Source: Rhodobacter sp.
Lineage (GTDB): Bacteria > Pseudomonadota > Alphaproteobacteria > Rhodobacterales > Rhodobacteraceae
Length of the DNA: 64,000 nt
Assembly: GCA_020637515.1 (NCBI GenBank)
Contig: JACKKG010000001.1
Span: forward strand, 496,001-560,000
Reading direction: 5' to 3'
Position numbers and translations under genes: made by a program
The notes under the pieces: generated by a model
The model's input: only the letters and a program-made list of their open reading frames with translations
What the model was told of the DNA's origin: nothing
The model's database searches: none
Part shown: in pieces, positions 1 to 8,839 of the stretch
Layout: each line of letters begins with the position of its first letter
How positions within the stretch are numbered: the first letter of the stretch is position 1

Positions 1-1
1 T

Positions 2-1402
2 TGGCAGGCGATGCAGCGCGACGGCACCGATTGGGCCGCTTGCGGCATTGTGCTGTGTTACCCCGACGGCCACACGGTCGCGCACAGTGCGTTGCACGCG
101 CAGCCACAGGCGGGTCCGGCGCGGGTGCTGGATCTGGGCGACGCGCGGGTCACGGCCGGGGTGTTCCCCTCGGCCTGGAACAAGCTCTATCGCCGCGCCG
201 CCTTCGGCGACCTGCGCTTTCCCGAAGGCGCCTGGTTCGAGGATCACGAAGTTTTCTGGGCCATGGCCCGCCGCGCGCCACGTCTGAGCTATGTGCCCGC
301 GCCGCTCTATCGTCACTGGCGCCAGCGGGACGGGCAGATCACCGGCACCGACAGCGAGCGGGTGTTCGACCAGGTGGCGGTGCTGGAGCGTCTGCACCCG
401 GTGGTGCTGTCCATGGACCACGGAAACGAGGGGTTCGACCGGCTGGCTTCGCGGCTGGTGCATGAGCGCGCGCTGGTGTTGCGCGACCCCCAGCGCCGGG
501 CGCGGTTCTTCGCGGCGATGCGGGACCTGTTCAACCGGCTCGGCGCGACCTGGAGCCCCGCCTGGGACCCTGAAATCCTGCCCAGCCTGGGCCCCTTGAT
601 GGCGGGCGACTTGCCGCTGTCCATCGTGCGGCTGGGACCCGGCGACCCGCCCGCGCCGCAGACCCTGCCGGATCTGGAAGTCGTCCATGCCCCCGATGCC
701 CCCACGCCCGCCGCGCTGGCCGCCCGCTTGCAGGGCCGGTATGTGCTGATGCTGGCCCGGGGCGAGGGGCTGTTGCCCGATGGCGCGATGCGCCTGGTGG
801 CGCTGGCGGAGACCATGGGCACGGCGCTGGCCTTTGGCGGTGTCGAACGGCAGCATCGCGGCTATCACGACGGGTGGAGCGACAACACCGTCGCGCCCGA
901 TCTGGCGTCGCTACCCGTTTCCGGCGGGCGCGTCGCGCTGGGCCCCGAGCAGGCGTTGCGGCTGCACCCCGTGCTGGCCAATCGCATCGTCGCGCGGGAC
1001 CTGCTGGCGCGGCTTCCGGGCGCGCTGCGGCTGGATGGCGGCGCGGCCTCGTCGCAGGCGCTGGTGCTGGCCGCCGCGCTGGCCGCGGGCAGCGCCGGCT
1101 ACACGCGCGTCCCGGTGGCCACCGCCGCCGATCTGCCCGGCCCGGTGCCGCCGCTGCGCGCCCTGGCGCGTTGGGCGCGGGCGCTGCCGCATCCCGACGC
1201 CGGCCCGCTCCTGCCCCGGGGTTGGCGCGGCACGATGTTCCTGCGCCTGGCGCGGTTCCGGGGCGGCGCTCTGACCTGGGCCGGCGCACTGGGGCTGGCG
1301 GCTTTCAACGGCTGGCTGTGCCCCGACCCCGGCGCGCGCCCCGATCCCGAATCCCCGCGCTGGCTGCGCCGGATCGTGCGCTTGTGTTCACGAATCCGTT
1401 GA
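2..1402 (+). CDS. Glycosyltransferase family 2, 5'-truncated
   Basis: The reading frame is open to the left edge, so the N-terminus and nucleotide-binding half lie outside the window. The visible 466 residues begin inside a GT2 (GT-A fold) domain. The motifs SAWNKLYRR and WFEDHEVFW, about 50-80 residues in, match the acceptor-side region of polysaccharide GT2 enzymes, where the ED pair is followed by the catalytic segment. After about residue 250 the protein becomes alanine- and leucine-rich and I cannot assign it a domain. It ends in a basic tail. It is followed at 61 bp by the large multidomain glycosyltransferase on the same strand. It probably adds a sugar to a capsule or exopolysaccharide repeat; the donor and acceptor cannot be read from the sequence. 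Confidence 0.8.
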   Translation, partial: WQAMQRDGTDWAACGIVLCYPDGHTVAHSALHAQPQAGPARVLDLGDARVTAGVFPSAWNKLYRRAAFGDLRFPEGAWFEDHEVFWAMARRAPRLSYVPAPLYRHWRQRDGQITGTDSERVFDQVAVLERLHPVVLSMDHGNEGFDRLASRLVHERALVLRDPQRRARFFAAMRDLFNRLGATWSPAWDPEILPSLGPLMAGDLPLSIVRLGPGDPPAPQTLPDLEVVHAPDAPTPAALAARLQGRYVLMLARGEGLLPDGAMRLVALAETMGTALAFGGVERQHRGYHDGWSDNTVAPDLASLPVSGGRVALGPEQALRLHPVLANRIVARDLLARLPGALRLDGGAASSQALVLAAALAAGSAGYTRVPVATAADLPGPVPPLRALARWARALPHPDAGPLLPRGWRGTMFLRLARFRGGALTWAGALGLAAFNGWLCPDPGARPDPESPRWLRRIVRLCSRIR

Positions 1403-1463
1403 GCCCCGGTTGCGCGATCAGGGCGAACGCGAAATAGTGCGCCCTTGAACTGCAACGATTTTG

Positions 1464-4400
1464 ATGGCCATGCACCCGTTTGGAACCGCTCAAGGCGCCC
1501 GTTTCCATTGTCGCGCCGATTTCCGCGCGGACGCGGTGCTGAACCTCAACTTTTTCGATGCCGAACGCGCGCAAATTCCCTTTCACCTGTCCCTGCGCCG
1601 CGATGAGCGGCTGGCGGTGGTGAACCGCCGGGACGCGCAGGGCTGGCGCCGCGAAATCCGCATTCCCCTGGACCTGGAAGCGCGCGGCATTCCCGTCGAG
1701 ATCCACTTTGCCGGGGCGGCGGTGGACCTGTGGGTCGATGGCCAGCATCTGGGCCGGTTCGACGCCATGCCCCGCCCCTCGCGCGAGGGGCGGATGTTCC
1801 TCAGACGCGGGTTCCCCGATCTCAGGCGCATCGCCTGGCTGGACATCCATGGCACCCTCGAACCCGGCAGCGCGCTGTTCGACAGCCTGGAAACCCGCGC
1901 CACGGGCCGGACCGGGCTGCACCTGACCGACAGCATCGAGATCACCTTGCGGGGCCTGTCGTCCGCGCAGGCCCGGGGCGCCGTGCTGGCGGTGCCCGGG
2001 CTCGAGGCGCCGATCCCCACCACCAGGCGCAGCCTGCCGTTCCTGCTGGCCGATGGCGGCGCCGAGCAAGAGATCCTGGCCGTGCTGCCCGGGCGGATCT
2101 GGGCGGGCGATACCGCCACGCTGGACCTGCGCATGACCGGCGCCGACGGCGCGGTGCTGGGCCGGATGACCCTCGATCGGGCCGATTTGGGCCGGCGGAT
2201 CGCCACGCTGGCCCAGGCCGGTGGCCTCGCGGCCGACGACCGCGCCGCCTTGCAGGCCATCGAACACGTGCGTCACGCGGGTTTGCTGGATGCGCTGCCG
2301 GTCGCCGCGCGCCGGGCCCTGTTCGACGCCGCCGCGCGCTTTCGTCTGGGCGACTATCTGGCCGAGGGCAGCCAGCCCGAGCCGCCACCCCGGGTGCCCG
2401 GCCCGGACCCGGACGCCCTGCCTGCCGCCGCGGCCGAGCGGTTTTCAGGCCGGATGCGGGCCGCGCCTGCGTCCGATCCCGTGGCGTTGCTCAAGGGCGA
2501 GCTGGCCGTCCTGCCGGACAGCGAGACCCGCCTCTCGTTGATGCAGCGTGTCACCGAATGGTTCTGCCTGACCGGCCGCATGGCGGATCTGATGGCGCTG
2601 CGCCGGTTGTTCGCGCTGCCGTTGCCGCCCACACCGGACCCCGGCAACCTGTGGCTGATTTCGGTGCAATTGCCGGCCCTGCTGGACGCACGCCAGACCT
2701 GGCCCATGGTCGAGTCGCTGCGCCGGCTGGCGGTCGCCAGTCGCGCCTGGGTCTCGACCCCGCCGCTGGCGGCCGTGGTGATCGCCCTCGCTCAGGCCCG
2801 CCCCGCCGATGACGGCTGGATCCCCCCCGCCGGCCACCGGATCGAGGGGATCGTGGCGTTTCTCGATTTCCTGGACGCCCGCGCGCCGGACTACTGGGAA
2901 CGCACGCCCTGCCGGATGCTGATCGCCGCGACCGTGGCCTTGCTGCGCGCGTCCGGCACGCTGCCCCTGGATCTGCGCGAGCGGGTGCAATGGCGGGCCA
3001 TCGCGATCTATGCGCTGTCGCCCGCCTTTTGGCAGGCCCTGGCCGATCTGCCCGATGACCGCCTGCCCTGGCGGTTTCGGGTGCTGCGCCAGGGGTTCGC
3101 CGATCTGCGCGCCCTGATCGAGACGGACGGCCCCCGCGATACCGACTGGGAACACCGCGCCAACGCTGCCCTGCACCTGTTCGAAACCGTCGGCGCGGTC
3201 GGGCTGGACCGCTTCCGACGCGAGATGTTCGCACCCTCGGGCCTGCCCTCCTCGGACACCACGCACGGGCTGGGGCTGGGGCTGGACCCGGGCGAGGGCG
3301 CGTTGCGCCGTCTGGCCTGGCCGCTGTCCGACGCGCCCATCGACTCGCCCGCCCTGCCCGAGGGGTTGGCGCGCGCCAATCCGCAGGTCCACAGCGCCCC
3401 CCTGCGCGACCACGCGCGCGCGCTGAACCGCGCCGCCCATGCGGTGCTGGCCGGTCCGGGCAAGGGCGATGTCGCGGCGCTGGCCGACGCGCTGCCGACA
3501 TTGATGAGCGATCTGCCCCGGTATCTGGGGCTGACGCTGGGCCTGTCCACCGCGCGCGGCCTGCTGGACCAGGCCCGCCAGGCCGAGGCCGAGACGCTGC
3601 TGTCGCGGCTGGTCGGCCTATCGCCGACCCTGGGCCCGCCCGAGGCCTGGCCCCCGCTGGCCGAGGCCTCGGTGCCCGCGCAGGCCCTGCACGCGCTGGC
3701 CACCGCGCATCCGCACAATGCCTGGGTGCGGCGCGCGGTGCAGGCGCTGGCGCATCGCCTTCCGCCTACCCCCGAGGCCCCGGGCGCCACCCCGGCCGAC
3801 ACCCGCGGCGACGACCGTGCCGGCGATCTCTACGCCGCAGCCAGCCCGGTGCAGGACACGCTGCTGTGCCTCTATTCCTGCCGGCCGAACCTGGACACGC
3901 GGGTTTCGGTCCTGCGCCAGACCTGGCTGCCGCTTCTGGCCGACATGGGCGTGCCGGTGCTGATTTTCGTGGGCGGCGGCGATGGCCGGCGCGAAGGCGA
4001 CGTCGTCCACCTGCAAGCCCCCGACGATTACGAAGGACTGCCGCAGAAATCCCTGGCGCTGGCCCGCTGGGTGCTGGAGCACACCCGCTTTGGCCATATG
4101 GTCAAGGTCGATGACGACTGCTTCCTGGACCCGGCCGCCTGGTTCGGGGATCTGGCGCACCGGCGCTACGATTACTATGGCCGGCGCCTGCACCGCGTGC
4201 GCGGGCAGATGGACCGCACCTGGCACATGGCGAAATCGCAAAGCGCGCGCGGCCGGCTGGAACTGGACAAGTCGCCCGAACCCTCGACCTATGCGGACGG
4301 CGGGTCGGGCTATGCGCTGTCCCGCGCCGCGATGCAGGCCCTGTGCCGCGCCGCCGACAGCCCCGAGGGGCAGGGCCTGACGCGCCTGTCCTTCATGGAG

Positions 4401-5597
4401 GACAAGCTGGTCGGCGACCTGCTGGCGCTGTCGGGCATCGCCGTCGAAAGCGCCGATTATCAGGTCTCGGTGCTGCGCCGCACCCGGCCTGGCGGCCCGC
4501 TGGTCGCGCAATGGGAAAACGGCTTTCTGCCCTTTGCCGGCGGCGGCGTGAAGCTGGCGCATCTCGATGGCGTGGACAAGATGGCCGAGGTTCTCGCCGG
4601 GTTGCGCGCGGCCCGGCCGCAACCGCGCAAGGTCTGGCCCAGTTTCCAGCCCGCGCGGCTGGGATCGTGGACCAACGCGCTGGACCTGGTGTCCGCCCCC
4701 GACCGGCTGGCCCGCGCGATCGAGGCCGAGGTGGCGGTCGTCGCCTGCATGCGCAATGAACGCTTCCTGCTGCCGCGTTTCCTGGACCATTACCGCGCCC
4801 TGGGGGTCACGGGCTTTCTGATCGCCGACAACGGGTCCGACGACGGCAGTTTCGAATATCTGGCCGACCAACCCGATGTGGCCCTGTTCGCGGTGGATAC
4901 CGATTACAGCCAATCGACCTATGGCGTGGCGTGGCAGCAGGCGCTCATGGCGAACTTCCGCCCCGGGCGCTGGACCCTGGCGGCGGATGCCGACGAATTG
5001 CTGTTCTGGTCGCGCGATCTGTCGGGGTCGCTGCCCGACCTGGTCCGCTCGCCCGAATTCGCGGGCGCCGACGCGGCGCGGGTCTTCATGCTGGACATGT
5101 ATCCCCAGGGCCCGCTGGCCGAGGCCGATTTCCGCGCGGCCGACCCCTTTGCCCAGGCCGGGTTCGTGGACCGCACGCCGTTTCTTGCGGTGTCGGGGTC
5201 GCGCGGGCCGTATTCCGACGCGCCGGTGTGGACCAGCGCCCTCAGGCACCGTCTGATCCCCGGATCGCGGGCCGAACTGTTCGTGGCGCAGAAGGTCGCC
5301 TTGCTGAAATACCGGCCCTGGATGCGGCTGTCCGCAGGCCTGCATTTCGTCAGCGACACGCGGCTGGCGCAGCGCGACCTGCTGTTCGGGCATTTCAAAT
5401 ACAACGCCGCCTTTCACGCCAAGGCCGAGGCCGAGGTCGCCCGCGCCCAGCATTTCAACAACGCCGAGGAATACCGCAAATATCTGGCTCTGGTGTCCGA
5501 GGGGCGCGACCGCATCCACGATCCGGCCGTATCGGTGCCCTGGCAAACGTGCGAATTCGTGCAACGGATCTGCGCCGGCAAGCCGGTCTCGGCCTAG
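1464..5597 (+). CDS. Multidomain glycosyltransferase: galectin-like, GT31-like and GT2-like modules
   Basis: This is a 1377-residue protein. Residues 1-135 look like a galectin-type carbohydrate-binding sandwich, with VNRRDAQGW, IRIPLDL, VDGQHLGRFDAMPR and WLDIHGTL in galectin order. Residues about 160-780 are a helical alanine/leucine-rich stretch I do not recognise. Residues about 795-1020 resemble beta-1,3-galactosyltransferases (GT31): LYSCRPNLDTR, a DDD metal site in VKVDDDCFLD near residue 883, then YADGGSGYALSRAAM. Residues about 1090-1377 resemble the GT2-like 'Glyco_tranf_2_4' family: VACMRNERFLLPRFLDHY, IADNGSDDGS and AADADELL. The start could be TTG 1461, ATG 1464 or ATG 1470; none has a strong ribosome site, and ATG 1464 is a compromise. 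The likely role is assembly of a cell-surface glycan. The domain calls rest on motif reading and have not been searched. Confidence 0.72.
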   Translation: MAMHPFGTAQGARFHCRADFRADAVLNLNFFDAERAQIPFHLSLRRDERLAVVNRRDAQGWRREIRIPLDLEARGIPVEIHFAGAAVDLWVDGQHLGRFDAMPRPSREGRMFLRRGFPDLRRIAWLDIHGTLEPGSALFDSLETRATGRTGLHLTDSIEITLRGLSSAQARGAVLAVPGLEAPIPTTRRSLPFLLADGGAEQEILAVLPGRIWAGDTATLDLRMTGADGAVLGRMTLDRADLGRRIATLAQAGGLAADDRAALQAIEHVRHAGLLDALPVAARRALFDAAARFRLGDYLAEGSQPEPPPRVPGPDPDALPAAAAERFSGRMRAAPASDPVALLKGELAVLPDSETRLSLMQRVTEWFCLTGRMADLMALRRLFALPLPPTPDPGNLWLISVQLPALLDARQTWPMVESLRRLAVASRAWVSTPPLAAVVIALAQARPADDGWIPPAGHRIEGIVAFLDFLDARAPDYWERTPCRMLIAATVALLRASGTLPLDLRERVQWRAIAIYALSPAFWQALADLPDDRLPWRFRVLRQGFADLRALIETDGPRDTDWEHRANAALHLFETVGAVGLDRFRREMFAPSGLPSSDTTHGLGLGLDPGEGALRRLAWPLSDAPIDSPALPEGLARANPQVHSAPLRDHARALNRAAHAVLAGPGKGDVAALADALPTLMSDLPRYLGLTLGLSTARGLLDQARQAEAETLLSRLVGLSPTLGPPEAWPPLAEASVPAQALHALATAHPHNAWVRRAVQALAHRLPPTPEAPGATPADTRGDDRAGDLYAAASPVQDTLLCLYSCRPNLDTRVSVLRQTWLPLLADMGVPVLIFVGGGDGRREGDVVHLQAPDDYEGLPQKSLALARWVLEHTRFGHMVKVDDDCFLDPAAWFGDLAHRRYDYYGRRLHRVRGQMDRTWHMAKSQSARGRLELDKSPEPSTYADGGSGYALSRAAMQALCRAADSPEGQGLTRLSFMEDKLVGDLLALSGIAVESADYQVSVLRRTRPGGPLVAQWENGFLPFAGGGVKLAHLDGVDKMAEVLAGLRAARPQPRKVWPSFQPARLGSWTNALDLVSAPDRLARAIEAEVAVVACMRNERFLLPRFLDHYRALGVTGFLIADNGSDDGSFEYLADQPDVALFAVDTDYSQSTYGVAWQQALMANFRPGRWTLAADADELLFWSRDLSGSLPDLVRSPEFAGADAARVFMLDMYPQGPLAEADFRAADPFAQAGFVDRTPFLAVSGSRGPYSDAPVWTSALRHRLIPGSRAELFVAQKVALLKYRPWMRLSAGLHFVSDTRLAQRDLLFGHFKYNAAFHAKAEAEVARAQHFNNAEEYRKYLALVSEGRDRIHDPAVSVPWQTCEFVQRICAGKPVSA

Positions 5598-5605
5598 GGC
5601 GGGCG

Positions 5606-6532
5606 TCAGAACAGGCTGGTGCGGTCGGGAAACCGCCGGGCGCGCAGCCGTTCGTTCGACCGGGCGAAATGCTGGGCGATGCGGGTGCGGGCCTCGGGCG
5701 GCAGCGTCAGCGGCGTAAGCACCCCGCGGCGCACCAACATCAACGCGCGCACCAGCCCGTAGTGCAGCGGGCTGAACCGCCCGTTCCTGCGCCGCACCGG
5801 CAGCCAGCGATTGACCCGGCGGCGCACGGCGGCCTCTTGCGTGCTCAGCGCGGTGTTCATGCGCGCGGGTTCCGCCAGACCGGCGCGGGGCGTGCCCATC
5901 ACGGCGCAGAAATCGTGGATCAGGTCGCCCTGAACCAGCGCGTCGCGGGTCAGCAGGCGCACATCCAGCCGGTCGGCACCGACGGCCTCTTCCCATTTGG
6001 TGACGATCCAGTTGAAGTTCAGCGCCTTCAGCCGCCCGTCGAGATGGGTGTCAAAGTCCAGCGTCTCGCCCCGGCGGATGCGTTCGGACCATGACGAGAT
6101 CATCAGCTCGGCCTGATCGCGCAGATAGATCACATAGCGCACGTCGGTGAAACGCGCGGTCAGAAAACGGTCCAGCGCCTGCATCATCGCCGACTGGTGC
6201 AGCCAGGGCTGGATATGTTCGCTCGAGGCGATGAACAGATCCTCGGTCCAATGCGCCAGCCCGTCGTCCAGGAACTGGCGGTAGCGGTCCACATAGGCGG
6301 CTTCGGCCTGGGGCGTGGGCAGTTGCAGGATCAGCCGCGAGTGGGCGTCGCGGATCGTCTGCCCGGCGCCGACCACCCCGGTCGCGGCCAGCTCGAACTG
6401 GCTGCCAAAGGCGGGGTTGAGGGGCGCATAGCGGATGCCGCGCGACAGCAGGGCCTCGCGGTTGAGCTTCAGGAATTCCTGGATCGAGGACGAGCCCGTC
6501 TTGGGCATCCCGATATGGATCACCGCCCTCAT
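5606..6532 (-). CDS. Sulfotransferase-family protein
   Basis: The 308-residue protein opens with VIHIGMPKTGSSSIQEFL, the 5'-phosphosulfate-binding P-loop of PAPS-dependent sulfotransferases (PKTGSS/T). A second family feature, YVIYLRDQAELMISSW near residue 138, corresponds to the 3'-phosphate-binding R...S segment. It overlaps the start of this frame with the end of the upstream glycosyltransferase by 4 bp (ATGA), so the two are translationally coupled. Its location among polysaccharide genes suggests sulfation of a surface glycan, although some bacterial members of the family act on other substrates or have no known substrate. No signal peptide or membrane segment is seen, so it should be cytoplasmic. 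Confidence 0.72.
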   Translation of the reverse strand: MRAVIHIGMPKTGSSSIQEFLKLNREALLSRGIRYAPLNPAFGSQFELAATGVVGAGQTIRDAHSRLILQLPTPQAEAAYVDRYRQFLDDGLAHWTEDLFIASSEHIQPWLHQSAMMQALDRFLTARFTDVRYVIYLRDQAELMISSWSERIRRGETLDFDTHLDGRLKALNFNWIVTKWEEAVGADRLDVRLLTRDALVQGDLIHDFCAVMGTPRAGLAEPARMNTALSTQEAAVRRRVNRWLPVRRRNGRFSPLHYGLVRALMLVRRGVLTPLTLPPEARTRIAQHFARSNERLRARRFPDRTSLF

Positions 6533-8025
6533 GCGTCACCCCGATAGATCGTCAACAACGCGTCCAGATGGCCAGGCAGATCGACCGGCGGGCGTGCATG
6601 GGCCCAATAGTGCGCGGGCGTCAGACTGCCATCCAGAACCCGGCCCAGAACCGCCCGGAACGCCGAAAGGTCGTCGGCGCGGAACACCAGATCGGGGCAA
6701 TGACCCAACTCCTGCGCGCCGCCTCGGTCCGAGGTCATCAGCGGGATATGGCGGGCGTGCATCTCGATCGCGACCTGGGGCAGGTTGTCCTCCCAGATCG
6801 GGGGCACCACGCCCAGCGCGACATCGTGCAACAGATCGGCCAGGTCGTCGTGGCGGTAGCCATCGACATGGCGCAACTCGGCCAACCGGGGGCGCAGGGC
6901 CTCCATCGCGGACATCGCGTCGGCCTCGCCCTGCGCGGCGGCCACGGTCAGGCGCAGGCGGCTGGCCATCTCGGGGGGCAACGCGGCCAGCGCGCGCATC
7001 AGGAAATAGAACCCCTTGTCGCGCCGCATGTAGCCCAGATAGGCCAGCCGCAGGGTGCCATCGTCTTGCAGGAACCGGGCGCGCGGGCGGGTGTGGTGCC
7101 ATTCCGCCGCCTCGCGCGAGCCGATGCGCAGCGTTGTCATCCGCGAGGCGTGGATGCCATGCGTCAGTGCAATCTGCCGCACGCGGTCGGACACGCACAG
7201 CACCACGTCGCAATGCGCATTGATCAGCCCGACCATGCGCGCGCGCCGCTGGGCAAAGGCCAGCGCGGCCTCGGCGTGAAAGCTGGGCACCGAGGGTTCG
7301 GGCGTGGCGGTCCGGTCGTCTTCGCGGCGCGCGTGGCGCCAGCGCAGGACCCGCCGGACCGTGCGCCAGGCAAACCCCAGAACCGGCCGCGCGACCCCGC
7401 GATACAGCGCGCTGCCGGGGCCCATGCCAAACCGCCCCAGCGTCCGGCCGGTCGCATACACCGTGCGCACCGCGCGTTCTTCGGGGCGGGCGGTCAGGCA
7501 GCGCGTGCAGGCCCGGCCCGCGTCGAAGTTTTCGCAGCTTTCGCGTTCGGCGAACCACAGGTTCACCTGCGGGCAGATCGGATAGTAATTGTGCAGGCTC
7601 AGCACAAAGCGGGTGCCGGGCCAACGGTCCCGCAAGGCCAGAACCTCGGCCGGCAACCCCTCGAGATTGTTGAAATGGATCACGTCCCAGGGGCCGGTGC
7701 GGTCCACAAAGGCGGCAAAGGCGGCCACGGTGGCGGGGTGATCCAGTTGCGCGGGATTTCCGAAACCGGCGTGGGCGGGCGCGATGGTGCCCGAGTTGAT
7801 CAGAGCATACCGCGCCCCCTCGCCGCCCGCGGTCGCCGCCGCCAGGGTCACGACGCGCGGCTTGCGACCGATCAGATCGTAGCCCAGCCCGGCGGACAGC
7901 ATCGCGGTTTCGATCCCCTCGAGTCGGCTGAACCCGTCCAGCAGATTGCGCTGGTAGACGCTGACGCCACCGCCGCGCCCCTCGGCATCCTGCGGATCGG
8001 CCCAGTTGTAGAACAGAACCCTCAT
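6529..8025 (-). CDS. GT4-family glycosyltransferase
   Basis: The start chosen is ATG 8025, giving MRVLFYNWADPQDAEGRGGG; the 15 codons before it look like untranslated leader. The N-terminal half has the GT-B entry pattern (RVLFYN...GGGVSVYQRNLL). The C-terminal half has a sugar-nucleotide domain with LRLAYLGYMRRDKGFYFLMRAL and PPIWEDNLPQVAIEMHARHIPLM, the latter matching the EX7E-type donor site, with E at IEMH in place of the first Glu. A cysteine cluster (CENFDAGRACTRCL, near residue 175) sits between the domains and is typical of a subset of GT4 enzymes. At 498 residues it is longer than usual. It is the first gene of a two-gene unit with the sulfotransferase and likely works in capsule assembly. 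Confidence 0.78.
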   Translation of the reverse strand: MRVLFYNWADPQDAEGRGGGVSVYQRNLLDGFSRLEGIETAMLSAGLGYDLIGRKPRVVTLAAATAGGEGARYALINSGTIAPAHAGFGNPAQLDHPATVAAFAAFVDRTGPWDVIHFNNLEGLPAEVLALRDRWPGTRFVLSLHNYYPICPQVNLWFAERESCENFDAGRACTRCLTARPEERAVRTVYATGRTLGRFGMGPGSALYRGVARPVLGFAWRTVRRVLRWRHARREDDRTATPEPSVPSFHAEAALAFAQRRARMVGLINAHCDVVLCVSDRVRQIALTHGIHASRMTTLRIGSREAAEWHHTRPRARFLQDDGTLRLAYLGYMRRDKGFYFLMRALAALPPEMASRLRLTVAAAQGEADAMSAMEALRPRLAELRHVDGYRHDDLADLLHDVALGVVPPIWEDNLPQVAIEMHARHIPLMTSDRGGAQELGHCPDLVFRADDLSAFRAVLGRVLDGSLTPAHYWAHARPPVDLPGHLDALLTIYRGDA

Positions 8026-8170
8026 ACCAGGGGCCCGCGCGGCACCACGCAACGCGGGCACCGTTCGCAACCGGGGGGGAAATCACGGAACAAGGGCATG
8101 GGCAGGAACATTTCGGCAAGGCCCGCATCGGGCCGGAAAGGGGACAAGGCGCGGCAAGGGAAACCCGTGC

Positions 8171-8824
8171 TCAACTCATGTTGAACTTGTGTCGGTCCAC
8201 GGCGTCTTCCAGATCATTGAAATAGGTCAGCTTGCCCTGATGCAGCAAGATCGCGGCGTCGCAGAACTCCTTGAGCTCCTCAAGGTTGTGATTGACCAGG
8301 ATCGCGCTGGACCGGTGCATCCGGTCGCGGAACACCGCGCGGCTCTTGCGGCGGAATCGCTGGTCGCCGACCGCCGTCACCTCATCGACCAGATAGGTGT
8401 CGAACGGGATCCCCATGGAAATCCCGAAGGTCAGCCGCGACCGCATCCCCGAGGAATAGGTGCGGAACGGCATATGGAAATGCGGACCGATCTCGGCAAA
8501 GTCCTGAACGAAATCGGACAGCTCGTCGGTATCGACGCCATAGACCCGGGCCAGGAAACGGGTGTTCTGCGCCCCGGTCAGATCGCGGTTGAAGCTGCCG
8601 CTGAACCCCACCGGCCACGAGATCGACCCGTCGCTCCAGACCTGGCCGGCATCGGGTTTCATCGTCCCGGCGATCAGTTGCAGCAGGGTCGATTTGCCCG
8701 CGCCGTTGCCGCCCAGCAGCGCCAGCGACCGCCCGGTCGGCAGCGTCAGGTTGAGCCGGTCGATGACCACCTGAAAGCGGTTGTTGACCCAGAAACCCTT
8801 TGTCAGACCCTCGAACTGGATCAT
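8171..8824 (-). CDS. kpsT: Capsular polysaccharide export ATP-binding protein (KpsT type)
   Basis: This 217-residue ABC ATPase is of the length seen in KpsT/Wzt short forms. Walker A is LLGGNGAGKST (residues about 37-47), the signature is TYSSGMRSRL, and Walker B is YLVDEVTAVGD with the catalytic Glu present. The switch His is in ILVNHNLEEL. KpsT couples ATP hydrolysis to transfer of lipid-linked capsule across the inner membrane through KpsM. It lies 15 bp downstream of the KpsE-like gene and would be co-transcribed with it. KpsM is encoded divergently, which is a rearrangement of the usual kpsMT order. It lacks the C-terminal carbohydrate-binding extension of O-antigen Wzt proteins. Confidence 0.9.
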   Translation of the reverse strand: MIQFEGLTKGFWVNNRFQVVIDRLNLTLPTGRSLALLGGNGAGKSTLLQLIAGTMKPDAGQVWSDGSISWPVGFSGSFNRDLTGAQNTRFLARVYGVDTDELSDFVQDFAEIGPHFHMPFRTYSSGMRSRLTFGISMGIPFDTYLVDEVTAVGDQRFRRKSRAVFRDRMHRSSAILVNHNLEELKEFCDAAILLHQGKLTYFNDLEDAVDRHKFNMS

Positions 8825-8839
8825 CGCGCGGCCCCCAGC

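Noticed and set aside
3618..5996. Very long antisense open frame (792 codons) under the multidomain glycosyltransferase
   Set aside because: Its product is Arg/Gly/Ala/Gln-rich with no domain, no ribosome site, and it mirrors the codon pattern of the real gene on the other strand, a usual artefact at this GC content.
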